A stretch of DNA of 38,144 nt from an uncultured Lachnospiraceae bacterium (GCA_947177445.1 CAMWUL010000030.1:1-38144), one strand, 5' to 3'. Shown: positions 1 through 9,145, numbered from the stretch's first letter. Made by a program: numbers and translations. Notes: generated by a model from the letters alone, not told the origin.

Positions 1-868
1 TCGTCTTCATATTAATGCCCGCCACCTTGCGGTTTTCCGGGCTGGGCATATATTTTACAATGTCATCCAGCAGTGTATAAACGCCCTGGCACAGTACATT
101 AGAGCCCATGGTCATAGGGAAAATGCTGCAGTCGCATACATTGGTGCGAAGCGCTGCCCGGATCTCGGCCTCGGAGAAGGTCTCGCCGCCGAAATACCGC
201 TCCATCATTTCCTCGCTGGTCTCCGCCACTGCCTCCATCAGGGTGTCACGGCACATCTGCAGATTGGCTTTATTATACTCCGGCACCTCGCAGGGAACCA
301 CTTCCTTGCCCTGCCACCGGTTTCCGGTCTCGGTAATCACATTCACATAGCCCACGAACTTCTCGCTCTCACGAATCGGCAGATTGAAGGGAGCCATCTT
401 TTTGCCGTACAGCTCCGTCATATCCTCCACCACCTGACGGAAGGAAGCATTGTCCACGTCCATGTTGGAAACATACACAAACCTGGGCAGCTTGTATTTT
501 TCACACAGCTCCCATGCCTTCTGGGTGCCCACCTCAATGCCGGACTTTCCGTTTACCACAATAATGGCGGCGCCGGCGGCGCTCACCGCCTCCTCCACCT
601 CGCCCACAAAATCAAAATAACCGGGAGTATCTATAATATTGATCTTCACGCCTTCCCATTCAATAGGAATCACGGTGGTGTTGATGGAAAAGTGACGCCT
701 CTGTTCCTCTTTACTGTAATCGCTTATGGTATTTCCGTCGGTAACCTTTCCCATTCTGGATGTCAGGCCGGACAAGTAGCCAAAGGCTTCTGCCAGACTG
801 GTCTTGCCGCTTCCGCCGTGGCCCAGCAGTACGACGTTTCGGATCTTGTCAGTTGTGTAAACTTTCAT
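1..868 (-). CDS. Elongation factor G-like GTPase, N-terminal part (runs off left edge)
   Basis: This is the first 289 codons of a translational GTPase of the EF-G family; the rest lies beyond base 1. The P-loop is GHGGSGKT (residues 16-23) and the G3 motif is DTPG (80-83). Canonical EF-G has GHIDAGKTT at the P-loop, so this looks like the divergent EF-G-like paralogue of clostridia rather than the main fusA product. Known EF-G proteins drive ribosomal translocation; the paralogues are poorly defined. The ATG at 868 follows GGAGG with 8 bases of spacing. It lies 93 bases after the end of the polysaccharide locus. That gap holds the ribosome binding site but no clear promoter or terminator. Confidence 0.88.
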   Translation of the reverse strand, partial: MKVYTTDKIRNVVLLGHGGSGKTSLAEAFGYLSGLTSRMGKVTDGNTISDYSKEEQRRHFSINTTVIPIEWEGVKINIIDTPGYFDFVGEVEEAVSAAGAAIIVVNGKSGIEVGTQKAWELCEKYKLPRFVYVSNMDVDNASFRQVVEDMTELYGKKMAPFNLPIRESEKFVGYVNVITETGNRWQGKEVVPCEVPEYNKANLQMCRDTLMEAVAETSEEMMERYFGGETFSEAEIRAALRTNVCDCSIFPMTMGSNVLCQGVYTLLDDIVKYMPSPENRKVAGINMKT

Positions 869-961
869 ATGACTTTCCTCCAACTTATTAGTGTAATTTG
901 GGGACTTTTCGCTATCCTCCTTGGACTTTCCAACTCCCATATGACCATTTTACTAGACAAT

Positions 962-2104
962 TCATTTTTTTACAAGCAATTGTTGTAATTTTTTATAGCA
1001 GTTGCTATAGTACTGCCTGGGACAGCATTTTCTCACAAGCGCGTTAAATCTCTTTCCCTTCTCCAGCCCCTTCATAAAAAGCTCCTGTTTCTCCGGTCTC
1101 ACAAGGGGCATTTCCAGATGATAATTTCCCATAATGCTTTTCTTCCGGTCTACTGCCTCCAGGTGAAGGGCACTCCTTTTTAAAAGCTCCATGCCCTTGG
1201 AGGTCTGGCACAGCACCAGAGATATGCCCTTCTCTCTCTCCTTCCGGGGCAGCTCACTGCCCCAGGAATCTCCCAGAGTAATGTCTGACACCCTGTCTTC
1301 CTTTGCGTAGGCGCAGGCATAACAGTTTTCCGTGCATGCCAGTCCGTTGGAATAGGCAATACTGTAGGGATCCTTGACTCCCTCCGGCACTGGGCTGACA
1401 ACACTCCCATCCTTATGAAGAAAAAAGAGCTGATAGTTATTGCCTTTCCGGAAACGAATGTCCTGCAGCTCCGAAAGCTTCTCTCCGTACTGCTGCAGAA
1501 ACAGGGAAAGCGTCCGGGGAGCCGGCGTTCCGTGACAGATCAGGTCCACCGTATAAAGCTGCACCTCCAGCTCCCGCCCTACCAAATTCCTCAGCGCCGA
1601 AACCTGGCATGACAGTCCGATGAACAATACTCTCCTGCCCTCCTCAAGGCGCCTGCGGATGGCCCGATAGCTTCCCCGGGCATCGCTCTTTACATACCGG
1701 GAACCGGCAAATTGCCTTAAATCCTCCTGAGAACATGCCTCCCGGAAGCGGAATTCTCCCTTGTCAAAAGTACAGCTCCAGACCAGACCGCCCTCACTGA
1801 TAAACTGCCTGGACAGCGCCGATGCCAGGCCGCCGGAAGCGGCGCCCGAACGCAGCTTCTCATCTGCTGCCCATCCCTGCTGCCACAGGATAGGTAAATG
1901 CCGCGGTGCAGACTCATTGCCCTGGCAGACTCTGCGGCAGGCCCCGCAGTCCGTGCAGCGCTTCTCATCAATGACCGCCTGATAATAACGCAGGCCCTGC
2001 AGGACCTGAATGGCATTTTGGGGACATATATCCACGCAGGCCATGCAGCCGGCACACTTTTCCATGTCACATACTATGTTCATTTTTCTATTGCCAAGTT
2101 CCAT
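962..2104 (-). CDS. FrhB-like iron-sulfur flavoprotein (F420H2 dehydrogenase beta-type), polysaccharide locus
   Basis: Predicted 380-residue cytoplasmic redox protein. The N-terminus has two ferredoxin-type 4Fe-4S cysteine sets, C17-x2-C20-x2-C23-x3-C27-P and C50-x2-C53-x2-C56-x3-C60. The FrhB N- and C-terminal domains follow, with a further Cys cluster (ENCYACAYAK) and LGDSWG near residue 290. Relatives in F420-free gut anaerobes sit in glycan loci next to pyruvyltransferases, as here, and probably act on a sugar or sugar nucleotide with flavin and FeS electrons; the substrate is unknown. The ATG at 2104 has AGGGG seven bases upstream. It is the last gene of the locus and is preceded by two small stem-loops. 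Family assignment is firm, role is inferred. Confidence 0.85.
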   Translation of the reverse strand: MELGNRKMNIVCDMEKCAGCMACVDICPQNAIQVLQGLRYYQAVIDEKRCTDCGACRRVCQGNESAPRHLPILWQQGWAADEKLRSGAASGGLASALSRQFISEGGLVWSCTFDKGEFRFREACSQEDLRQFAGSRYVKSDARGSYRAIRRRLEEGRRVLFIGLSCQVSALRNLVGRELEVQLYTVDLICHGTPAPRTLSLFLQQYGEKLSELQDIRFRKGNNYQLFFLHKDGSVVSPVPEGVKDPYSIAYSNGLACTENCYACAYAKEDRVSDITLGDSWGSELPRKEREKGISLVLCQTSKGMELLKRSALHLEAVDRKKSIMGNYHLEMPLVRPEKQELFMKGLEKGKRFNALVRKCCPRQYYSNCYKKLQQLLVKK

Positions 2105-2118
2105 CTCTATACCCCTAT

Positions 2119-2166
2119 GCGCGCTCCGGCGCGCGTACCAGTCAATATTTGGAAGTTTACTTCCAA
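2119..2166 (-). repeat. Two adjacent inverted repeats ahead of the FrhB-like gene
   Basis: A GC stem (GCGCGC, 2119-2124 with 2129-2134, 4-base loop) is followed by a 7-bp stem (TTGGAAG, 2149-2155 with CTTCCAA 2160-2166, 4-base loop). They fill most of the 97-base gap between the pyruvyltransferase and the FrhB-like gene, which is the longest gap in the lower half of the operon. Neither has a U tract, so they are not simple terminators. RNA stabilisation or attenuation of the last gene is possible. Confidence 0.5.
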
Positions 2167-2201
2167 ACTTTCTCCCTTCTGCCTGACTTGCTGCCGCGAG
2201 A

Positions 2202-3290
2202 TCACCCTGTGGACAGAAACTTAAACGCCTCCTCCTTCATCCGGTTCAGGCAGGCATCTGCCCTTGTAAAATCCAATTCCCTGTCCAAAATACTGCACAG
2301 CTTATCTTCCTCCCCGGGGGAAAGCATCCGCTCCTCCATTCCCACATCCCGAAGAAGAGATCCCACCTTCTGTATCCGGTTTCTTTCCGTGGGAAAGGCT
2401 GCAAAATCTCTGTGATATTTGATTGCAAATGCGGTTCCGTGAAAGGTACCCGTTATCACCTTATCGGCATGCTGAAACAGACTCACCCACTCATAAGGCG
2501 TCAGGTTCACCGTCACCCCGTCGTATATTTTTTTATAGTCTCCCGCCCCCAGGAGCTTAAAGCCATGTTGGTCTTTGTAAGCGCGAAGCTGCTGCTCCTG
2601 TTTCTCTGTCAGCTTACAATCATAAATCAAAATATAGCGGAAAGGCTTTTTTTCGATTCCCTCTTTTTGCAAATCCCTGTCAAAATCATATAAAAACACC
2701 GGATCCGGCATTCTGACCGCATCCCCTCTGTGCATACGCTTTAAAAAATCCAGGGTCTCACCATCCCGGCCCGAAACCCTCCAAAAGCCCTTTATGCCCT
2801 CCCGGATTGACTCCTTTGATATCTGAAAGAAGGTTCCTGCGCTGGGCGCATATGCGATCCGCTTTGTCTTTTCCGAAAATCCCGCGCCGAATTTCAGGGG
2901 ATGATACCCCCAGTCCGCCGCATTCCAGATCTCATCGCTTCCAAACACCAGGAGGTCAAATCCCAGAGCCTCGATCTCCTCCGCCGTCCCCACCCTGGCC
3001 GTCCTGGGAAGAGAGCGCTCATACCTTATAAAAGTCCTCAGCTGTCTGATTTTTTCCCCATATATAACCGGTGTATCGCTTTTTCGTCTATAGTGAAGCA
3101 CATGAATGATATTTCTCCATAAATGCTCCTGACAGATAAAATTTACAATACGGATATCCGCCTTTGGATACACCTTTCTCAGCGTTTCATAGAGCGCCTT
3201 CATTTGCAGGAAGGCACCGTAATTTTTCACATAATGATGTGTCAGAATCCCAATCTTCATATATCTTTTCACCCACTGCAAAGCAGTCAT
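2202..3290 (-). CDS. Polysaccharide pyruvyltransferase family protein
   Basis: Predicted to transfer a pyruvate ketal from phosphoenolpyruvate to a sugar of the growing repeat unit in the cytoplasm. It shows the family hallmarks: KIGILTHHYVKNYGAFLQ at the N-terminus, FGSDEIWN near residue 115, and GTFHGTAFAIKYHRDF near the C-terminus. The ATG at 3290 overlaps the TAA of the ABC transporter gene (TAATG), which favours translational coupling. An internal ATG at 3260 begins the usual family start (MKIGILT) and is an equally good choice. It pairs with the FrhB-like gene downstream. A second pyruvyltransferase domain is fused to a GT2 at 6959-9145, so this locus may pyruvylate two sites. Confidence 0.88.
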   Translation of the reverse strand: MTALQWVKRYMKIGILTHHYVKNYGAFLQMKALYETLRKVYPKADIRIVNFICQEHLWRNIIHVLHYRRKSDTPVIYGEKIRQLRTFIRYERSLPRTARVGTAEEIEALGFDLLVFGSDEIWNAADWGYHPLKFGAGFSEKTKRIAYAPSAGTFFQISKESIREGIKGFWRVSGRDGETLDFLKRMHRGDAVRMPDPVFLYDFDRDLQKEGIEKKPFRYILIYDCKLTEKQEQQLRAYKDQHGFKLLGAGDYKKIYDGVTVNLTPYEWVSLFQHADKVITGTFHGTAFAIKYHRDFAAFPTERNRIQKVGSLLRDVGMEERMLSPGEEDKLCSILDRELDFTRADACLNRMKEEAFKFLSTG

Positions 3291-5044
3291 TACCGCTGTC
3301 TGATAATTTTCCCTTCTTCCACCCGGAAAATATGATCACAGCTCTCCAGCGCCGAAGAGCGATGGGCCACGATAATCATGGTCTTGCGCCCGCGCAGAGA
3401 CTCGATGGATTCCATGACAGCCAGCTCTGTCTCCTTGTCCAGCGCAGAAGTGGCCTCATCAAAAATCAAAACCGACGGATTGCGGTACAGGGCCCGGGCA
3501 ATCCCGATCCTCTGCTGCTGGCCGCCGGATATCCGCACACCCCGTTCTCCGATTTGGGTATCCAGTCCCAGCGGAAGGGAGCAGACAAATTCCTCCAGAG
3601 AGGCCGCCCGCAGTGCCTCCCACAGGATTTCCTCCCTTACCTCCCCGGGCGGTTCGCCAAAAGCTATGTTGGCACGGATGGAGTCATCCAGCATAAAAAT
3701 TCTTTGGGGTATGTAGCCCACCTGCTCCAGCCACCGGCGCATATTCCCGCGAATATTCACGCCGTCCACCAGAATCTCTCCTTCCCGGGGACGCAGGAGT
3801 CCCAGCAGCAAATCCACTGTCGTAGTCTTTCCCGCACCGGACCGTCCCACGATTCCCACAGCCTCTCCACGGCGGATGATCATGGAAGCCTCCTTCAGAA
3901 CATCCTCCTTCGTGTCAGGATAACGGTAACTGACCCTGTCAAGCATAATCTCCTTCTGCAGCCTTGGCAGCTCCCCCTTTTCCTGATAGAAATCATCCTC
4001 TGAATCCTCCGCCTTCCGGTCCACCCTGTGGTAAATTACCGTCTCTATCAGCTTATCCAGCATAGGCGCATTATAGGCTATTCCGGACAGGCAGCGGGAC
4101 ATTCTGTTTGCTGAAGGAAGCAGTCTCATAGCCGCCATGGCAACTGCCGACAATGTGGGAATCATCCCTTCCAGATCCACGCCTCCATGGATCATTCCGG
4201 CAATAACCAGAAACATAACCGCCATCAGCATCGCTTCCATAATATAGCGGGGCGTCATATCCAAAATCCGTCGTTTGCTCACACTTTTTGCCGATGCTTC
4301 TCCATGCCGGGCATAGTTTTTCTGAAAATATTCCTCCTTTGCCAGCACCTTGACTTCCTTGATTCCCTCTATGGTCTGAATGAGCCATTTGCTCATTCCT
4401 GTTCCGGCCTCCTGACTTTTGCAGGCCGCCCTGCGGAGCACCGGCTTTATGGCTCTGTTGCTGACAAAAAGCATGAGAAAAAGAGCGGCTGCCATACACA
4501 CCGTTACCACAGGGGTGATGATAAATACCGTGACAATCAGCATGAAGGATACCACCAGCTCCGTCAAAAGCTGTAATAAAATAACCAGCAGATCAAAGGC
4601 CGCCTGGGTGTCGTTGTAGATAATACGGATCATCTCCCCGGAGCTAACCTTCAAAAAGAATTCGTATGGCCGATGGATAAAGGTATCCAGAAGCCTTCCC
4701 TGCATAATGTACAGATTATTGTATACAAACCGGTACTGCAGATTAAATTCCCATAAAAGATAAAGATTTTTTACTATGAAAACAACTCCCAGGGTCAGAG
4801 CCGCCGCCGTCAGAAAGGACTGCCTGGAATTCAGTCCGAAAAGCCGGCAGAATCCCTGTATATACCATGTGTTCATAGAATCCGAGGCTCCCATCAGCAT
4901 ACTCATAAAGGGCAGAATAAGCGATACGGAACACATTTCCAGAAATCCGCCGATCACCATAAGAACCGCCAGTTCTGCGATTCTGCGCCGCTGGCGGGCA
5001 GATAAAAGGATATTAAAATTTTTCATTATTTCCAAAATCGACAT
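3290..5044 (-). CDS. ABC transporter with fused membrane and ATPase domains, probable lipid-linked oligosaccharide flippase (PglK/MsbA type)
   Basis: A half-transporter of 584 residues. The N-terminal ~315 residues contain several membrane helices. The C-terminal ATPase carries Walker A (GRSGAGKTT), a Q-loop (YIPQR), the signature ISGGQQQR, Walker B (VLIFDEATSALD) and the switch histidine (VAHR). Homodimers of this type flip lipid-linked glycans (PglK) or lipids (MsbA). No Wzx-type flippase is seen in the locus, so I infer that this protein flips the undecaprenyl-linked repeat unit. Start at ATG 5044 is chosen because GGAGGGG precedes it; longer in-frame starts would run 54 bases further into the GT2 gene. 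It overlaps that gene by 19 bases. Confidence 0.85.
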   Translation of the reverse strand: MSILEIMKNFNILLSARQRRRIAELAVLMVIGGFLEMCSVSLILPFMSMLMGASDSMNTWYIQGFCRLFGLNSRQSFLTAAALTLGVVFIVKNLYLLWEFNLQYRFVYNNLYIMQGRLLDTFIHRPYEFFLKVSSGEMIRIIYNDTQAAFDLLVILLQLLTELVVSFMLIVTVFIITPVVTVCMAAALFLMLFVSNRAIKPVLRRAACKSQEAGTGMSKWLIQTIEGIKEVKVLAKEEYFQKNYARHGEASAKSVSKRRILDMTPRYIMEAMLMAVMFLVIAGMIHGGVDLEGMIPTLSAVAMAAMRLLPSANRMSRCLSGIAYNAPMLDKLIETVIYHRVDRKAEDSEDDFYQEKGELPRLQKEIMLDRVSYRYPDTKEDVLKEASMIIRRGEAVGIVGRSGAGKTTTVDLLLGLLRPREGEILVDGVNIRGNMRRWLEQVGYIPQRIFMLDDSIRANIAFGEPPGEVREEILWEALRAASLEEFVCSLPLGLDTQIGERGVRISGGQQQRIGIARALYRNPSVLIFDEATSALDKETELAVMESIESLRGRKTMIIVAHRSSALESCDHIFRVEEGKIIRQR

Positions 5045-5928
5045 AAGCCCCTCCTCCCGTACCACGCCAGCCGGCACAATGCAAAAAACTGCTTCCATTT
5101 AGGGCCGCCTCTGGAAAGCTCATACCGGCGGCGGGCTTTCCATCGGGCGATCCGCCTTCGGGAGACTCTATCCTGTATAGGGCACAGGGGCATAATCCGG
5201 GAAAGCAATGCCTCAAAGTCCCGGCAATTCTTTTCCTTCTCTTCAGAGCTCTTTTTTCTTCTGGAATGGCTGTCATTCCGAATGTACACCCCATAAAGCC
5301 GCTCCTGTATGGTGGCGCATTTGTGCCGATACAGAAACGGAAGCAGCATCTGAAAATTCTGCCCTGCATCCGACTCCGGAATCCGCCGCTTTGGATAGAT
5401 TTCAAAAAAGGCCTGGGAACGCAGCAAATAACAGCCGCAGGACACAAAGGTTTCCGCCTCCAGCACATCCCAGAACAGATTTTCCTTCTGCAGGTCTCCT
5501 GTCCGTTCCCCCATACAGTCTGCACGCATTCCGGTCTCTTCCTCTATGTAATAAGGCAGACTCCGCACGCATTGATACTCCGGATGAGCCTCCAGAAATT
5601 CCACTCTCTTCTCTATGGAATCAGCCTCCAGCACATCGTCGCTGTCCGGCCAGATCAGATATTCTCCTGTCACGAAATCCAGCCCTCTGTTAATGGCCGC
5701 CGAGGCGTTTTTATGCTCCGCTTCTACAATGTGATAATCCCAGCCTCTTTCCGCAAAAGCCTTCCGATACCGGCGGGCCATGTAAAGAGTATTGTCCGAG
5801 GATCCGTCGTCCACCAATATCATCTCCAGCTGCGCATAGGTCTGGATCAATACAGAATCCAGAAACCGGGGCAGATATTTTTCTCCGTTATATACCGGAG
5901 TAACCACCGAAACCATTCTTCTCTTCAT
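5026..5928 (-). CDS. Family 2 glycosyltransferase (GT2)
   Basis: A 300-residue GT-A fold transferase expected to add one sugar to the lipid-linked repeat unit at the cytoplasmic face. The nucleotide-binding start (VSVVTPVYNGEKYLPRF) is followed by VDDGSSDNT and by the metal-binding DxD region WPDSDD near residue 97. There are no membrane helices. The C-terminus is rich in Arg and Lys. The start at ATG 5928 has only a weak upstream site; a second in-frame ATG four codons on (5916) is possible. It lies 38 bases after the preceding GT2 gene and overlaps the ABC gene. Donor and acceptor cannot be read from sequence. Confidence 0.87.
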   Translation of the reverse strand: MKRRMVSVVTPVYNGEKYLPRFLDSVLIQTYAQLEMILVDDGSSDNTLYMARRYRKAFAERGWDYHIVEAEHKNASAAINRGLDFVTGEYLIWPDSDDVLEADSIEKRVEFLEAHPEYQCVRSLPYYIEEETGMRADCMGERTGDLQKENLFWDVLEAETFVSCGCYLLRSQAFFEIYPKRRIPESDAGQNFQMLLPFLYRHKCATIQERLYGVYIRNDSHSRRKKSSEEKEKNCRDFEALLSRIMPLCPIQDRVSRRRIARWKARRRYELSRGGPKWKQFFALCRLAWYGRRGLCRFWK

Positions 5929-5966
5929 CTCATTTGCTCTGCCCCCTGTTCCGCTTTCACGGGCAC

Positions 5967-6962
5967 CTATTTCGACAAAATTTTGTTGTACAAAGGCCTG
6001 AGCTTATTCAGCAAAATATACAATGGAGTCAGGTAAAAACAGAAACAAAACATGACTCTTTTTCGAAGCGAGACTTTTTGAAAAATCGGATTTCTGATCT
6101 CTTTTTCCGCCTCCCTCTTCAGCTTTTCGGCTCCTGTCTTGTCCCCCATCTGCTTCATCTGCACAAAAGCTCTCTTGATCTGGTACAGGAAGATTGCCTC
6201 CCAGAAAAGGACATAGGTTAATTGACCCCTTTCGGCTTCACTGTCCCTGATCCGCCTTGCACACAGCAAAAACTTCTCACTGCCGATCACCTGCCGCTGA
6301 TGACTGACACTGTCCGGATTGATCCGATAGTAATACCAGGGCTGCTGGGAATATGCAATCCGAACCCCCTGCAAAACCAGCTGATATATAAACAAAGTGT
6401 CCTCTCCGTATGACATGCCCTCGTCAAACCGCTGAAGTCCCACACAATCCCTGCGCACCAGCAGTCCGCCAATACGCTGAAGCATGCGGCGCTTGCTGAT
6501 ATGAAACTGTTCTTCCAGCTCCTTTCCCTCCAAAAGCTCCCACACAGGCCCTTCTTCAGGCTTTAACATATGCCAATCTTTCTGTATCCGCCTGTTCTTC
6601 AGCTGGACAAATCGGCACATCACAAGATCAGCCTGAAGCTCCTTGGCCTGTCTGACAGATTCCTCGATCAGCTGCGGATGGATCAGATCATCACTGTCCA
6701 GGAAAAAAATATACTCTCCTCCGGCCAGATCAAGGCCGCGGTTTCTGGCCGCAGCCGCACCTTTGTTCTCCTGACTTACAATCCGTATTCTGTCGTCGCT
6801 CTGCTGCAGCTTCTGGCATACGTCCAGGCTTCCATCTGCAGATCCGTCGTCTATGATCATAATCTCCAGGCTGTCAAAGGTCTGATTCTGTACAGATTCG
6901 ACACACTGCCGGATAAATGGTTCCGAATTATAGACCGGAATAATGACAGACACCTTTTTCAT
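5967..6962 (-). CDS. Family 2 glycosyltransferase (GT2)
   Basis: A 331-residue GT2 with VSVIIPVYNSEPFIRQ at the N-terminus, IDDGSADGS near residue 37, and the DxD-type motif FFLDSDD near residue 92. The C-terminal ~80 residues form a basic, helical, partly hydrophobic tail that may touch the membrane. Its ATG overlaps the stop of the GT2-pyruvyltransferase gene in the ATGA manner (6959-6962), which indicates coupled translation. It should add a sugar to the same repeat unit as its neighbours; specificity is unknown. Confidence 0.88.
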   Translation of the reverse strand: MKKVSVIIPVYNSEPFIRQCVESVQNQTFDSLEIMIIDDGSADGSLDVCQKLQQSDDRIRIVSQENKGAAAARNRGLDLAGGEYIFFLDSDDLIHPQLIEESVRQAKELQADLVMCRFVQLKNRRIQKDWHMLKPEEGPVWELLEGKELEEQFHISKRRMLQRIGGLLVRRDCVGLQRFDEGMSYGEDTLFIYQLVLQGVRIAYSQQPWYYYRINPDSVSHQRQVIGSEKFLLCARRIRDSEAERGQLTYVLFWEAIFLYQIKRAFVQMKQMGDKTGAEKLKREAEKEIRNPIFQKVSLRKRVMFCFCFYLTPLYILLNKLRPLYNKILSK

Positions 6963-9145
6963 TCTTTCTCATCCTCTCCTTCCTTTAAGATTTCCAAATA
7001 AATCTTTGAACGCCTCACCGCCTCCGCCGTCCGTCTCCTTACGTCCTCCCAGCAGATTTCGCCGCGCCCATAGGAGTCCCCGCCCCTTTCTTCATACAGC
7101 CTGTCCTCCAGACCGCATATTTTCAAAATATTCCGGGTCCTTTCTCCTCTGGTTTCGTGTAAAAACCCAATGAACTCCTTTTCAAAAATAATACTGAAGG
7201 CGATGCCGTGAAAGGAATTTGTCACCACACACTCCGCATGGTGAATATAGCCCAGAAATTCCTGCGGTCCCGCCTGATAATCCATCCAGAACACAGGCTT
7301 CTGCCATACCCCCAGCCCCAGCTCAACTACGGGAAGCCCAAGCTTACAGGAAAGCTCTCCCGCATATTCGTACAGCTTCCGGTTCCCGTCCACATTGTAA
7401 ACCAGGATATATTGCTCCCGGTCCGGCCTCCTTTCCAGACTTTCCCAAAAGCTTCTGTCCTGCAAAAATACTGGATCCATGCATATTTCCACCGGCCCCC
7501 GGAAAAACCGGCGCACATATCCGGCCGCCTCCTTTTCCCGCAGGGAAACCCTGTCCAGATTTTGAATCAGTCTCTGAAATACATCATTATATTCCGATGC
7601 CAGTTCAGAGCTTCCCAGGCTGGCCGCATAGGAAATCACCCGTTCCTTTTTAGGATTCTTAAAAAAACCGAAATACGCTTCCTGCAGTCCTCCCGTAAGC
7701 TGGGGATTCCATACCTGATCACTGCCGATCACATAATCCCTGTAGGGAAGTCTTTTCCACTGACCTGGAAAACGAAGCTTGAAGCCGAAGCCCTCTGTCA
7801 AAAAGCAATTCCGGAACTGATTCATACACCGCCTGCGCCTGAAAAAATCCGGTGCCTTCCCCAGATTGTATCGAAAACCTTTAATGGCTCTGCCCAGAAC
7901 ACTCTTCCGGGATCCGCCGGGAATGTAAGGTATCCACCGAAACCCTCCTGCCACCGCCGCCGGTTCATAACGTACAATATCCGCCTTTCTGCCCAGGCTG
8001 CATATGCAGCGCCGCAGGCTGCAGGCCTGCAGCAGCGCTCCGTAATTGTCCGCGCAGTGAAAGGTCAATATGCCCACATCGCCCTGTCTCTTTATAAACA
8101 GACTGCGGAGTGTAATGCAAAATCGAAGGTACCTTTTTTTCGGATAGAAAAACGATAAACAATCGGCCAAAAAATGCTGAAAGGTATACCTCCCATCCCG
8201 CCGATACAGTCTCAGCGGATAGGGATAAAGCCCCCTGTTCTCCAGGAAACGAAGCGTAAGCTCCATCAGACCCGGGTCTCCCCGGACTGCAAGCCGGTTC
8301 AGCATCCCGCGGATTCCGCAATACATTCTGTTTTTCACCTCTTCCTCTGTCACCGGCAGCAATAGCCCTGGCTGTTTTCCCTCCGCATACTTTTCCAATA
8401 TTTTCTGATAATGGACAGCCAGCAGAAGACGCCCTCTGATATATCTCTCGAAATGGAGACTGTCCCGAAAGGTATGAAGGCTGCTGGCAGGATGCCTTCG
8501 GTAATAATACAGCTTTTCATCCACATAGCCGCAGGAGCCTGTACAGTGCTTCAGCCAGAAGTTAAACTCCTCATCCTCCGAAACCACCACGCCTTCCACA
8601 AACCTCAGACCATATTTTTCCAGCACCCGGCGTCTGACCAGGTAATTCCAGACCACCTTCCATTCCGGAGTAACCCGGCTTTTCTCCATTTCCAGACCGT
8701 TCTCAAATAAAAAAATATTCTCTGTATACTTCCTCTCTGTCTCCTTTACGTCATCCTCAAACACCTGATATCCGTACATCAGCTGATCCAATTCCCGGCC
8801 GGCGGCCATCTCATACAAACCGGCCAGCACTCCTTCCGCCAGGAAATCATCTCCGTCCACAAAGCTCAGATACTCCCCCCGGGCCTCCTGCAATCCTTTA
8901 TTTCTGGCGGCGCTCACTCCCCTGTTTTCCTGCCGGAATACCCTGATCTGACGGTATTTCTTCGCATATGCTTCCAGTATGCTTCCGCTATGATCCGTAC
9001 TTCCATCGTCGATGCAGAGAATCTCATATTCCGAATCAGAAAGCTTCTGCCTCAAAAGAGATTTCAGACATTTTTCAATATATTTTTCCGAATTGAAAAC
9101 CGGAATGATCACCGAAAGCTTCATTCCCTCTACCGCCTCTCTCAT
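6959..9145 (-). CDS. Fusion of GT2 glycosyltransferase and polysaccharide pyruvyltransferase
   Basis: A 728-residue protein with two enzyme domains. Residues ~7-330 are GT2: LSVIIPVFNSEKYIEK, IDDGSTDHS, and the DxD region FVDGDD. After a linker, residues ~370-720 are a pyruvyltransferase-family domain: VGILTFHCADNYGALLQ, VIGSDQVWNP, and TNSFHGIAFSIIF. One chain could therefore add a sugar and then its pyruvate ketal. The ATG at 9145 overlaps the upstream TGA (ATGA); the ATG at 9124 (MKLSVII) fits the family start and follows AGAGGG closely. An in-frame extension to 9448 only shadows the upstream gene, so I reject it. No stop or frameshift separates the two domains. Confidence 0.88.
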   Translation of the reverse strand: MREAVEGMKLSVIIPVFNSEKYIEKCLKSLLRQKLSDSEYEILCIDDGSTDHSGSILEAYAKKYRQIRVFRQENRGVSAARNKGLQEARGEYLSFVDGDDFLAEGVLAGLYEMAAGRELDQLMYGYQVFEDDVKETERKYTENIFLFENGLEMEKSRVTPEWKVVWNYLVRRRVLEKYGLRFVEGVVVSEDEEFNFWLKHCTGSCGYVDEKLYYYRRHPASSLHTFRDSLHFERYIRGRLLLAVHYQKILEKYAEGKQPGLLLPVTEEEVKNRMYCGIRGMLNRLAVRGDPGLMELTLRFLENRGLYPYPLRLYRRDGRYTFQHFLADCLSFFYPKKRYLRFCITLRSLFIKRQGDVGILTFHCADNYGALLQACSLRRCICSLGRKADIVRYEPAAVAGGFRWIPYIPGGSRKSVLGRAIKGFRYNLGKAPDFFRRRRCMNQFRNCFLTEGFGFKLRFPGQWKRLPYRDYVIGSDQVWNPQLTGGLQEAYFGFFKNPKKERVISYAASLGSSELASEYNDVFQRLIQNLDRVSLREKEAAGYVRRFFRGPVEICMDPVFLQDRSFWESLERRPDREQYILVYNVDGNRKLYEYAGELSCKLGLPVVELGLGVWQKPVFWMDYQAGPQEFLGYIHHAECVVTNSFHGIAFSIIFEKEFIGFLHETRGERTRNILKICGLEDRLYEERGGDSYGRGEICWEDVRRRTAEAVRRSKIYLEILKEGEDEKE

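Noticed and set aside
869..961. Terminator of the polysaccharide operon or promoter of the EF-G-like gene
   Set aside because: Only a 5-bp stem (TTGGA/TCCAA) and the ribosome binding site are visible; nothing convincing of either kind.
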